Positions 26,341 through 36,908 of a stretch of 64,000 nucleotides of DNA are shown piece by piece. The position numbers and the translations under genes were made by a program. Position 1 is the stretch's first letter. Every line of letters starts with the position of its first letter. The stretch covers positions 13,704,501 through 13,768,500 of the forward strand of contig OY987269.1 in assembly GCA_963920665.1 (NCBI GenBank), given 5' to 3'. Source of the stretch: Straminergon stramineum. Taxonomy: Eukaryota > Streptophyta > Bryopsida > Hypnales > Calliergonaceae. Under the pieces are notes generated by a model, which made no database searches, had not been told where the DNA came from, and was given only the letters and a program-made list of their open reading frames with translations.

Positions 26341-28310
26341 TTAACTTTGAAATGATGTAATACTGATTACTTATAATATGAAAATTTTAACTCATAATAG
26401 GAAGGAATATAATAACTTATCCTAAACCTACTAGCCAATCAATAATGATTGATTGTACACAATCTTCCTTGCCTTATAATAAGGAAGTTGCCACCTAGGA
26501 TCTATGTATCTTAAACATTTTGGCATTTTTGTTGGATCAATTTCACAAGAATTGCAATTACTGCATGCTCATTAGAACTAATGTTACCTATGTACCAGTC
26601 TCATTACCATAACACTATCCATTGTTGGAAAAAAAATGAACTCCCTCTATTCCTCTAAAACCTCCAAATTAGGCCCAATTTGTGTTCCACTAAGAAGCTC
26701 CATTTATTGATTTCAATTGTTCAATAAGCATTGGTTGTATTGAATGACCCCATGGAGGCAAGTGACAAGCGATGAAGGAGTATTCTTCTCCTAGAAAGCT
26801 TTGCCTTGCCCATATGAGGTACCTTGCACTTGTTGCTAAAGTCTTCAAATAGTCGTGTTGACGATGGATTTGGTGACCCCTAGGGTATTCTAAAGATTTG
26901 TTCATGAAGGGGATCAAATTTCCTTGTTGCAAGTATTTAGGTTGAGAGAAAATATTTCTAGAATCCTATTGTTGCCACTAACCTTTAAATCATCAGGAAT
27001 GATGAGTTGGCAACATTCATGAACGATGCTCAAATATGATACTTTCTACATGAATTTTGGATGCTTGAATGACGATGCAAAAACTAAAGATTTTGCATAG
27101 ATCTTGGGGTTGGGTTACTAGTTCTTGAATGCATGTATCATTAGCACAAAGACTAAAAATACAATTAATCCCCCATAGGAAGGGTTTTTTGAGTTTTTTC
27201 GAGGGATAGGGGGAGTACTTACTTTTGGATAACCTATTAGTTGCATAATCATATTCATCATTCATTATTTTCCAAATTTTTAACAACCTTGAAATGAAAC
27301 ATACATTAATCACTAAAATACTATGGTGTTTTGAGGCCCAAAATTGTTTCAAAAAACTCATAAACAAAGCAAGGCTAAAATCTTTATTTTTATTTATTCT
27401 CTAACAAATCCAAACATTGGATTCTTTAATGTATTTGTTTAGATACATCCTCCCAAAATTTTAGAGTAAGAGTCCCCAACAATTTCAAGTTCAACATGCC
27501 TAAGCTTTAGTTTTTAATTTCTAGGCCTTTCTAGAGGTGAAATTTTATTTCTTAAAATTTTTAGAAAAACCCCTGTACATCTAAAACTATTACACATTAA
27601 TCCACATGTCAAAAAATGTTTTTAGAATGTAAGCAAGAAAATTAATCCAATTTTTTTCATATTCATCTTTAAAAAAATTACAAAGTAGTAGAAGATGGTA
27701 CTTGATGAAAAAAAGAATTAATTTGCTAATAACTATGACAAGACATTGAGAACCAAAAATTCCAATCATGAGGATTTTCTAGTAAGCAAAACACATCCAA
27801 TACTTTTGTTTTAAATTTGGAAATTCTCAAAATTCAATCGAATCAACTTCATATGTTTTTTCTATTTGAAATATTCTCAAAATAAAACTCTCAACTTTCA
27901 CCTCATTATTCAAAATTGAATGGTTCAAGTATTTTTGAGTAGATATCAATCTATACAATACAACAAAAATAATGTATCCTTTTTAAGAACATATTTTTTA
28001 TTTCTAGACTTACATTGGAATAAAAAGAATTTAACCCTTAGCAATATTTTTTAGAATAAAGTGGAATAAAGCTTCACATGCAAAGTAGGGTGATTAGCAT
28101 CTATCCTTAGAATCTCATACAAAAATTCTAATTTATGAGGTCAACAAAGCCAACACAAGTTCCCAAGAAAAAACCTTGTCGGCTCCTTAGTCCTTTGGGA
28201 AGATGCTCAGTTTATATCTTTTATGGCCCCTAAATTCTTCAAATCAAAATAAATGAATGGTAGAAAAATGTTTGAAGTACAAATTGAAGTAAAAAGTATA
28301 GTAATTCTAG
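26341..28310. repeat. Direct segmental duplication P, copy 1 (partner 35183-36590)
   Basis: Collinear with 35183-36590: shared runs include ggaatataataacttatcc, gccaatcaat, ggaagttgccacct, atctatgtatcttaaacatt and, near the end, tcctttgg and aattcttcaaatcaaaata. About 600 bp (26640-27235) is present here and absent from the partner. At 26341 the uninterrupted TTAActttga matches the right flank of the 184-bp element at 35003-35186. Confidence 0.8.
26690..26932 (-). pseudogene. Ty3/gypsy-like RNase H remnant
   Basis: An 80-codon ORF on the minus strand contains a run resembling the RNase H region of Ty3/gypsy polyproteins: a QQGNLIPFMNKSL start (family pattern like QEGxPIAFxSKxL), then a segment ending LIWARQSFLGEEY (pattern like WRxYLLGxxF). 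The ORF is short, lacks the rest of the polyprotein, and lies inside a 600-bp stretch missing from the paralogous segment at 35.4 kb. It is probably a degraded retroelement fragment; assignment is by motif only. Confidence 0.4.
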
Positions 28311-28510
28311 TCCAAAATGACCTTAAGCTACCTAGATAATGGTGAGGTGATAGGAACTTCTGATAGAATCCATGAGGTTCTTGGTTCAACTCCCCATGTT
28401 GACATTGCTCACATGGGGGCTCCCCATGCCCTGAGAGCTTTGTTTGCATGGAGAGGGGGTTTGCTCCGACTTGTTCCTGATAGGGATTGGTCCATGGTTT
28501 GCCATGGTTA
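28311..28510 (+). mobile_element. Possible tRNA-derived SINE
   Basis: The sequence contains a box-B-like GGTTCAACTCC about 55 bp after a possible box A (tagataatggtgagg), followed by a GC-richer body unlike its surroundings. Homology between segment P copies stops at its left edge (about 28310), as expected for an insertion. The poly(A)/T tail and target duplication were not identified, so this is tentative. Confidence 0.35.
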
Positions 28511-28699
28511 GATGAGTTTAGTCCATGATGTGGCCCTTGAAGGTTGTATGTACATCACAAAGTTTAGAGGCTACGGTTTGTCAATAGTTATCATGTGGTT
28601 ATCGTTGTTTCATGGGTTCGTACGTTAATATGCAATTTAGTGCATTGTTACGATGCATTACTGTGCAAATTAGCGCATCGTTACAATGCATTATTTTTC
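28511..28699. other. Short unclassified stretch
   Basis: Contains two related units around cattgttacgatgcatta and catcgttacaatgcatta, otherwise nothing recognisable. Confidence 0.3.
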
Positions 28700-31600
28700 A
28701 TGGATGTACCAATATCAATCCAATCCAACCTTCTATGTATAAAAATTAAAGAGTTTTTTTTTTATAATTTGAAAATTTATTGAAATGTTTAAAATTAAAA
28801 ATTTTAACATTACAAATAATTGAAAATTAAAATGTAAAGAATTTAAAATTCATGTAGAATTGGTTCAACTAAAATGATTTAAAGGTGATTTATTTTTTCA
28901 AAGCCTATGAAATTATACAACTATATGAATATTTCTAAAATTACTTAAGATATTAGCATTCAAATTTGCAAATTCCAATGACAAAATATAGGTAGGAACT
29001 TATTTAGCTAGTATTTTGTATTGAAGAATCTTAATCCATTAAGAACTGTGATTGATTCTTGTGGTGGGCAAGACATTTTCTAGTCACATGTTGAACATGA
29101 TAAAAAATACCAAACTAAGATGAATTCATAAGATCATTGTACCAGTTGAAAGAGGTATGAATGTTTGAAGCTCCAAAGCATATTTTTTGGCTAGTAATTT
29201 TTGGTTTTGTCAACCTGTAAACTGCATGCTAATACAAAATTTCCCGATTTTTGTCTCAATACATTCATTTCCAAATTTCCCACACCTGTCTCCTTTCATT
29301 CAACCTCAAATTCATTCTAAGACTTTAGCTGCCAAAGAGAAAGTGTTAATTTCTACCATAAAAGGTTGACTAAACCTTAATAGGTTAATGTACTAGGTAA
29401 GGTAAAACAACCCATTATGGACGTTTTGCCCATTACAGAACTCTATGAATGAGTCCGTTACAATTTTCTTTTAGTTATTGAGATTTGGGCCACATTCAAT
29501 GTCTTAGCTAATTGGAATGGAGTAATTAGTGACTACAATAAGAACTTTCAGTTTTTTAGTGTTAGTTCATAGCAGGAAGTGCCTTTTTCATGTCTTCTGT
29601 GTTAGAAAATATTGTGACTGTAGTAGGTAAGTAAGATGAGTGTTATGGATCAGTTTTTGTTGGTTTTGGGGTAGTATACAGGCTGTGATGGGTTGAACAC
29701 TTCAAAAATTCATAACAAATTCACACTTTGTCAAAAAAATATAGTTTTAAATGCTCTTGCCATTTCTATCACTTGACTTTCTCTGGAAAAAAAAGTGGAA
29801 ATTTTCAGAAATGACAAGAGGGCAAACCCCCCATTTGGTCCGTAATGGGTTGTTTTACCTTATAAAGAGACAAGTAGATACAACTTGACCATGGAATTTT
29901 GATGCCAAACAACTAATTAAAGACATGAAATGAAATCATATGATTGCAACCACAAATTGTTGCTTCAAAGAATTTGTGTCTCTTCACCTACAAATTTAAT
30001 ATTTTAATAACGAAATAAATGGACCTATGAAAGTTGGAGAGTTTTTAAGGTGCCCATTTTATTATAATTTAAAAATATATATATTATAATTTTTTACCAA
30101 CGGTGAGAGTATTTGAAAGCGTAGATCGCATTTGAATACACCTATTTCCAATACAACATAAAAAACACCGCATATCAATATCTCAAGAATGTTCACTTAA
30201 AATATTCATGTAGTTTATTCACTAGGGTTGCGTTGCACTCCATGCTACTAATGTAGTCTTAACAATTCCTTATTTTTGCATCATTGTACATTGAAGTTTA
30301 TAGAGATGAGGCCATAGCTAGAAAACAAAATTGAGTGCAAAAAGCCATAACTTGTATTGACAACAAAGAGAGAAGTGAAGCAAAGATAATTTATAATTTT
30401 GTGGTTAACCTTTGATACATGAAGCAAAGATAACTCAAAATGTTGCTACGTGGTTCACCTTTGATATACGAAGTCTATGAAGATAATTCAATATGTCCTT
30501 GTGTGGTTCACATTTGATATATAAAGTGAAGATAACTCAAAAGTTGGTACCAAAGCAATTTGAATTAATGTGTAGATTTCAATCTAGATCTATGGATAGT
30601 TGAAAAGTCTAGAAGTTGGTGTTAAACCTATTTCTAATTAATTTTTAGGCTAAGGCTAAAAGTTCCAAAGTTTGTATTAAATAAAATTAATTAATTTCAT
30701 TTGACTTTTAGCCCCCAAAGTACAAGTGTCCAAATTGGTGTTAGACTTCTTATTAATAAACTTTGAATATTTTTTGGGCTTAGGGTTTGAGTTTTGGGCA
30801 TCCAAACATTTAGAGGGGGGTGAATCATAATATTTGGAAGGGAGAGGTTCAACCATTTGGAAGGGGCCTAAGAGATTACAAAAGGGGTTCTTCCAAGAAC
30901 TTGCCCCAACTTGCCTTGATGTTTTGTTTTGGACAATTTCAAAAGATTCACAATGAGTTGAATTTTCCAAAAAGAGTGTAAACAAGGTTGTAGATAGGAC
31001 ATGAATCTTGTATTCAATGAAGTTAATGGAAGATAGAGCCAATGAAAAATAAATCATAATCGCAAGTATCCTAAAACCGCAATTTTATTACTAAACTTCA
31101 TCTCCTGCAGCATGCCCTATGCCATTGCCACGACCATTGGTATGTCATTTGTAATTGCTACAAGAGTGATTGCTAAACCTTCCTTAATTTCCTTTCATAC
31201 ACATTTTTCTATCCTTGAAATAAGGCAAACTACTAAAAGCATAGATATTTGATATTATGTGTAAGTTCTATCAATTTTTGTATTATATACTCTGTATTTA
31301 TAGACATTTTTATATTTAGCATACCAAAATAATAAAAGTGTGGACAAAAAAATTATAAAATTCTAATTGAAAACAAAATAAAGAAAAAAAGTGAAGTATT
31401 GACAAATTTTTTTAGAATAGAAACAAAAATAAAAATATCAACTCAATGATGTAGTGGCCAAAATGTTCTATAGCCCAACAACTTGAAGGCTCTCTAGAAC
31501 CAATTTTCTAATTTCTGAACAATTTTTTAATTTTCAAAAAAAGATGAAGATTTGAAAATTCAATATCTTCCTCCCCTTAGTTCTTGTGACAGTTTTTCAC

Positions 31601-31780
31601 ATGGTACCAAGCATGCCCTAACAGAACCAATTTTCTAATTTTCTAATTACTTTTTTCATAAAAACTTCAAAATTTAATATCTTTCATACTGTTGGTTGGA
31701 ACACCATACATTCACTTTTATGCATACCACCTCGCAGAGGACTTTTTGGTGACACCAAGTACAGGTCCACGGTTTGGTGT
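28700..31780. repeat. Direct segmental duplication Q, copy 1 (partner 47500-50150)
   Basis: Collinear with 47500-50150. Examples of shared runs are taccaatatcaatcca, tctatgtataaaaattaaag, ttgttgcttcaaagaattt, gtctagaagttggtgttaga, and catttagaggggg. The two copies carry different insertions: the TA-flanked element at 29400-29860 here, the GCTAGC element at 47860-48237 there. No supported gene lies in either. Confidence 0.85.
29400..29860. mobile_element. TA-flanked mariner-like MITE
   Basis: Ends are AGGTAAAACAACCCATTATG and, read inward from the right, AGGTAAAACAACCCATTACG, giving a terminal inverted repeat of about 23 bp with one mismatch. It is flanked by TA at 29398-29399 and 29861-29862, the target duplication of Tc1/mariner elements. 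Length 461 bp, no transposase. Confidence 0.75.
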
Positions 31781-32240
31781 GGTCATGCCGATCATAGATA
31801 AGACTTGAATGCCACATGCACTTCACCTCTCTGAACATTGCAAATTTGATGGATTTGTAAACAACAGCACTCCACTTTCAAATTGCATGAACCAACAAAT
31901 AGAAAAACAGAGCTAGACTCACATTCCACGTGATGAAATCAACTTCAAAATCAACAGGAGATCTTCAACTTCAACATTCTACACAAAGCTAGAGCATGTT
32001 CATGAACAAACACTCATGGAAATGTAAAGGAGTTCCTGAATGCACATACTCTCTCCCACACTTGGGCTGGATCTGGTACTTGCCAGTCTACTCCCTGCTG
32101 CCATTCTTGGATCTTGAGCAGCAGATTGAGGGTCCCCATAATTCAATGAAGGAGCGGGTGGTGGAGATATGTTGTATATGTTGGTATCACGATTGTGACT
32201 TCCAGTGACTGCCTCTGAAAAACTTTCCTGTTCATACCAA
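31780..32240 (-). pseudogene. Relic of the last exon of the DUF641 gene (copy C)
   Basis: This stretch aligns with the 3' flank and last exon of the intact gene (36660-37100) and of the second copy (50340-50780). Shared runs include gcaaatttgatggatttgt, catggaaatgtaaagga and the gccattcttggatcttgagcag region corresponding to the tail exon. The reading frame is broken and all upstream exons are missing: immediately after it the sequence jumps to DNA that in the second copy lies beyond 58270. It is therefore a deletion remnant. Confidence 0.7.
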
Positions 32241-32253
32241 GCTCATACCTATA

Positions 32254-34790
32254 TAAGCTTAGATGTTGCATTACAGCTGATGGGTTAGCAAAATTCTACC
32301 AGGCCACATAACTTATAATTCTGTGCTGAACTTTGCAACATGATCAGGTTTGGACACGCTAATGAATGCACTTGCTTACAAATTCAGATCCCACCATTCC
32401 ATGGCCCTGAAAATTAGATATGGCCTTGAGACTACAGTATTGGGTTAAGTTGTATGGGGACTCAATGGGGGTCGGAAGAGTGGGCAATATGTGTATCATT
32501 GCTGGCAAACAGGCATCACGCCTACAATGCATTCCTTCTCAAAGAGTTTTTTTAATTGTTTCATAACTTGGAAGTAGGAGTCAGAATGTGGTTACAGAGC
32601 ACTGTAAGTTCTTAAAAACAATGACAAGCATTGCTGCAAATAGTCTTTTGATAGATAGATATATCCTTCTTTCGATAAATAGTCTTTTAATAGTCTTTCG
32701 ATTGATAGATAGATGTTCCGTTCTTTATCCCATTTCTGATTTTCAAGTTTTTGAGTTTCGGGTACAAATAATGCATTCCAAGTTTTTGTATGGTAAGCAT
32801 GTAGAAGTTGAATTTTGTAATTATTTCTTTTGTGTTGATTTACACAATTCTTTCTAACACTAGTAGAAAGCATGCATGAATAGACTAGTCTAACTCATCC
32901 CATCATGATAAGTTAAAACAATTGTGGGTCTTAAAATTTTGTATATTCAAGCAACTAATGCAAGGTACCTATCCTTATCTATTGTAGAGTATTAATTTTA
33001 AACTTTGGAAGTGTTATCACAACAAAATAGGCAAGTCCAAAAGGTTGGAAATTTTTCAATGGACTTATCCAATAGGAACACAAAGCCATGTCTAAGGAGA
33101 AATTTGAATTGAACCAATCAATATTGGAGGTTCTCTAAATATTGTTCTATGTTTTGATTAGTTATTGTTTTGATTTAGTTATTATTTGTATTTTTTCTTA
33201 TAGTGGTTAATTTCTTGTATTACAAAACAATGATTTGACTACTATAGTCATTTTGATTTGACCAATATTTTGGAAAATCAATTGGCTCATCTAATATAAA
33301 TTGTCAAATCTCCCTACACTAGGCATAGACTAACTTTTGACTAAGACTATGTACAACCAACTTATATTAACCCTTTAAATCCGCAAAAGACAAATGCATT
33401 TAGATTTTGAACAATAGAGGGATACAATCATATCTCAAGTACAAAAATTCATGTTTTTTTCATCCAATTCACTATTAGTATATTCTTTTGTTATTATTGT
33501 AATATTCATACAATGTAGATTTTCACGACTTTGTTGTGCAAATATTCTATAGTTCAAAGACTTAACCCCTAAAGGCCCAAAGCCTTTTTGGATTTAAAAA
33601 TATCATTGCATTTGAAGTGTTATAATAGGGTGTAGAAATCTCAACTATACAATCTTGTAGAGTATGTGTTGTAGATGACTTGAATCAAATTTGAAGTCAT
33701 TTGGCCACATCAATTGGAAGATTACAATGAATTAGTGTTGAAAAAGGATATCGAGTTTTTGTAGAAACACTTTTGGAGGTGAAATTCAATTTTGAAACCT
33801 ACTAAAATGAAAAAACTTTAAACTATAAAGTGATTGAAAACCAATAGACAAACACATTGGTGAAAGAAAATATAATTTAAATGACTCATTGTGTTTGCTA
33901 AATGGCATTGAAATATCCAAAAATTGTAAAAAAGTTACAAAAAATATATCTAAAGCATGACCTCCATCTCCTAAAATGCTTCTCAAACACTCATAACTTC
34001 TTGGATTGATATGAAATTTTGACCACACAAACTAGACTAGTATGCACAACTTTAACAATTTTTTTTATTAGAATCGAAAATTGTGCGAAGAAGAAATAAG
34101 TTGCTAAAGTTCACTGTAATCCAAAATTGTCTAGATTTTGAACTTGGAATTGCTCCCAAATACTCAAAACAACTTGGATTGACATGAAAATAACTAGACT
34201 TCAAGGGAAATATAATTCTTAGTTTTTAATATTGAAAACAATCATTGGATGAAGGCAATAGAGGCCCTTGAAGTTGCAACCATCAAATTGTAGTTTGGTG
34301 AACTCAAATTGAACCCATGAACTTTGAATGTCTCCTAATTAAAAGATTAGTACATCTTGTATTGATCTGAAAATTTTACCACATAAACTAGAAGAGAGAG
34401 CACAAATTTCCCAACAAGTTTTATTAAATTTGGACATTGGATGCAAAAATTATAGCACCTTGAATTAGACTTCCAGATAAAGTGGGGACACTTTTGGTCC
34501 CCTAGGATGCTTAGGGTCAAGAGTACAAGTATATTTTACTTCAAAATGTAACTATTCTAGTTCAAAAAAAGAGCCTTCAAAACAAGATTGAATATATTAG
34601 TATAAAAATAATTACTAAAAATCACCATGACTAAAAATTAACATTTAAACTTTAAAAAACAATTGTGAAAATTACTTTTATCCTATCCCCAATAAATATG
34701 AAGAACTTTTTTCCTACTTTTGATTTTAAACTTTAATATTAAGTATTTGTTAGGATAGTGGTAGATACAATGGTTGAATATGATATTTGA
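32254..34790. repeat. Direct segmental duplication R, copy 1 (partner 58280-61300)
   Basis: Begins gatgttgcatta, gctgatgggttagcaaa and continues collinearly with 58280 onward (ggtttggacac, ccatggccctgaaaattag, aggcatcacgcctacaatg), then aacactagtagaaagcatgc and attcaagcaactaat, ending near gataccaatg-type sequence. Insertions distinguish the copies: 33562-34520 here, 58627-59232 and 59473-60380 there. Confidence 0.85.
33562..34520. mobile_element. TTAA-type element with an empty site at 61032
   Basis: Starts TTAACCCCTAAAGGCCCAAA; right end is gatgcttagggTCAA, one change from TTAA. The paralogous segment reads atagttcaaaga, then a single TTAA at 61032-61035, then gaatac, whereas here the same flanks are separated by 959 bp. 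This is direct evidence of insertion at TTAA with duplication. No ORF of transposase size. Confidence 0.85.
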
Positions 34791-34794
34791 ATTA

Positions 34795-34995
34795 TATAGG
34801 TGCATGGTCGGGTCTGCCTATTCCTAGTGGTGAAACCATTTCCGCCACCAAAGGATGAAATCTCCAACTCTTCTCAGCTTAGCTCACTTTCCAACTGTTC
34901 CAAGGACAACAGTTTCCACTCTTCCTTCACATCATTTCAATGTCGATGTAAGGTGTGATGATGCCGGTCATAGATAAGACTTCAAACACGATATG
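34795..34995. repeat. Fragment matching 50190-50390
   Basis: Runs such as gaaaccatttccgccaccaa, gatgaaatctccaactcttc and ccactcttccttcacatcat recur at 50210-50330. This fragment is cut off from the rest of the second-copy sequence and abuts the 184-bp TTAA element, so it marks a rearrangement joint. Confidence 0.7.
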
Positions 34996-35002
34996 AGGTC
35001 TT

Positions 35003-35186
35003 TTAACCCCTAAGCACTCCGACATCCATTCTTTGGATGATGAACAGATTGGAATTGGGGTTTCATCCTCCTAATCTACAACTTTTCTTTGTATGTCAAT
35101 TCCAAAATAAGCTTCCAAATATCACTTTATAATGATTTTTCTCAAATTGTCCATTTTGGAGATGAATCTAGACGTTGAGGGGTTAA
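35003..35186. mobile_element. 184-bp TTAA-type MITE (family 4)
   Basis: TTAACCCCTAAGCACTCC on the left and TTAACCCCTCAACGTCTAG read in from the right. The reverse of its right half matches 63552 onward (gattcatctccaaaat, aaatcattataaagtg). The right flank ctttgatataat matches the single TTAActttga at 26341. Confidence 0.75.
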
Positions 35187-36590
35187 CTTTGATATAATAT
35201 CAATTACTTATAATATGCAAATATTAATTCATGATACGAAGGAATATAATAACTTATCCTAAACCTATTAGCCAATCAATAAATAATGATTGATTGTACA
35301 TGCTCCTCCCTGACTTATAATATGGAAGTTGCCACCTGGGATCTATGTATCTTAAACATTTCAGCATTTTATTTGGATCAATTTCACAAGAGTTGCAATT
35401 ACTACATACTTTAGAACTATTGTTACCTATGTACTAGACTCATTTCCGTAACACTGTCCATTGTTGGAAAAAAATGTGAAATTCTTTTGGATTACATTAT
35501 TACATATTGGTTGCACAACCATATTCATCATTCATTACTTTCCAAATTTTAACAACCTTGAAATAATATGCCCATTCATCGCTAAATTCTTGTTGTGTTT
35601 GGAGGCCCAAAATTGTTTCAAAATATTTGTACCCAAAGCAAGACTAAAATTTTCATTTATATTTATTATCTAACAAATCTAAACATTGAATTTTTTAATG
35701 TATTTTTTCCCATCAAATTTTAGAGTAAGAGTCCCCATCAATTGCAAGTTCAATGTGCCTAAGCTTTAGTTTTTTCTAGCCCTTTCTAGAGGGGAAATTT
35801 TGTCTTTCAAATCTTTAGAAAAAATCACATACGTCTAAAACTATTACAAATAATTAGTCCATATGTTAGAGAGAATGGGTTTAAAATGTATGCAAGAAAA
35901 TTTATCTACATTTTTTTCATCCTCATCTTTAAAAAAATTACAAAGTAGTGGAAGATGGTAGTTGATGAAAAAAATAATGAATTTGCTAATAACTATGACA
36001 AGAAATTGAGAATAAAAAATTCCAATCGTGGGAATGTTCTAATAAGCCAAATGCATCTCATGCTTTTGCTTTATATTTGGAAATTTTCAAAATTCAATTG
36101 AATCAACTTTTTATGTTTTTCCTACTTGAAATATTTGCAAAATGAAATTCATAACTTTCAAACACTTCATTATTCAAAATTGAATAGTTCAAGTATTGTT
36201 GAGTAGTTATCAATCTATACAATACAAACAATGAATCCTTTTTAAGAATATAATTTTTATTGCTAGATTTACATTGAAATAAAAAATCAAATTTAAAACT
36301 TTTGCACTATTTATTAGAATGACATGAAACAAAGCTTCACATACAAAGTAAGGTGATCAATATCTATCATAAGAATCTCATACTAAAATTCTGATTTATG
36401 AGGTCAACATAGCCAACACAAGTTCTCAAGAAAATCCTTATTGACTCCTTAGTCCTTTGGGGTTATGTTCAATTTACATCTTTCATGGACCTTGAATTCT
36501 TCAAATCAAAATACCTAAAAACCCAATAAACAAATGACAGAGAAACGTTTGAAGTACAAATTGAAATAAAAAGCAGAGTAATTCCAATAA
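35187..36590. repeat. Direct segmental duplication P, copy 2
   Basis: Partner of 26341-28310, lacking the roughly 600-bp stretch with the RNase H remnant and lacking the SINE-like sequence at its right end. Confidence 0.8.
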
Positions 36591-36908
36591 TAATCACATA
36601 AGCAAACAATTTAATTTAATAAAAAATGGGACACTTGCAATGAATGTCATGACCCATATTTTCATGCCAACACAACATACACTTCACCTCACTGTTGCAA
36701 GTTTGATGGATTTGTGAACGACAACACTCCACTTACAAAATGAGTGAACCAACAAAAGCTAGAATCATTACATACCCCCTCATGAAATGAACCACAAAAT
36801 GAACTCTAGAGCAATATGCCTAAGTTTATTCTACTCAAAGGTTGGGCATATTTACAAAAAAGCACACGAGGAAAATGTAGAGGAATTACTGAATGCATGG
36901 ACTCTCTC

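Noticed and set aside
30677..31057. 126-codon minus ORF, with a counterpart at 49056-49340
   Set aside because: The two copies diverge with frame breaks and no domain; conservation is explained by the segmental duplication.
33366..33420. Further TTAACCC-like end shared with 60842
   Set aside because: Present in both R copies but no right end could be paired, so boundaries are unsupported.
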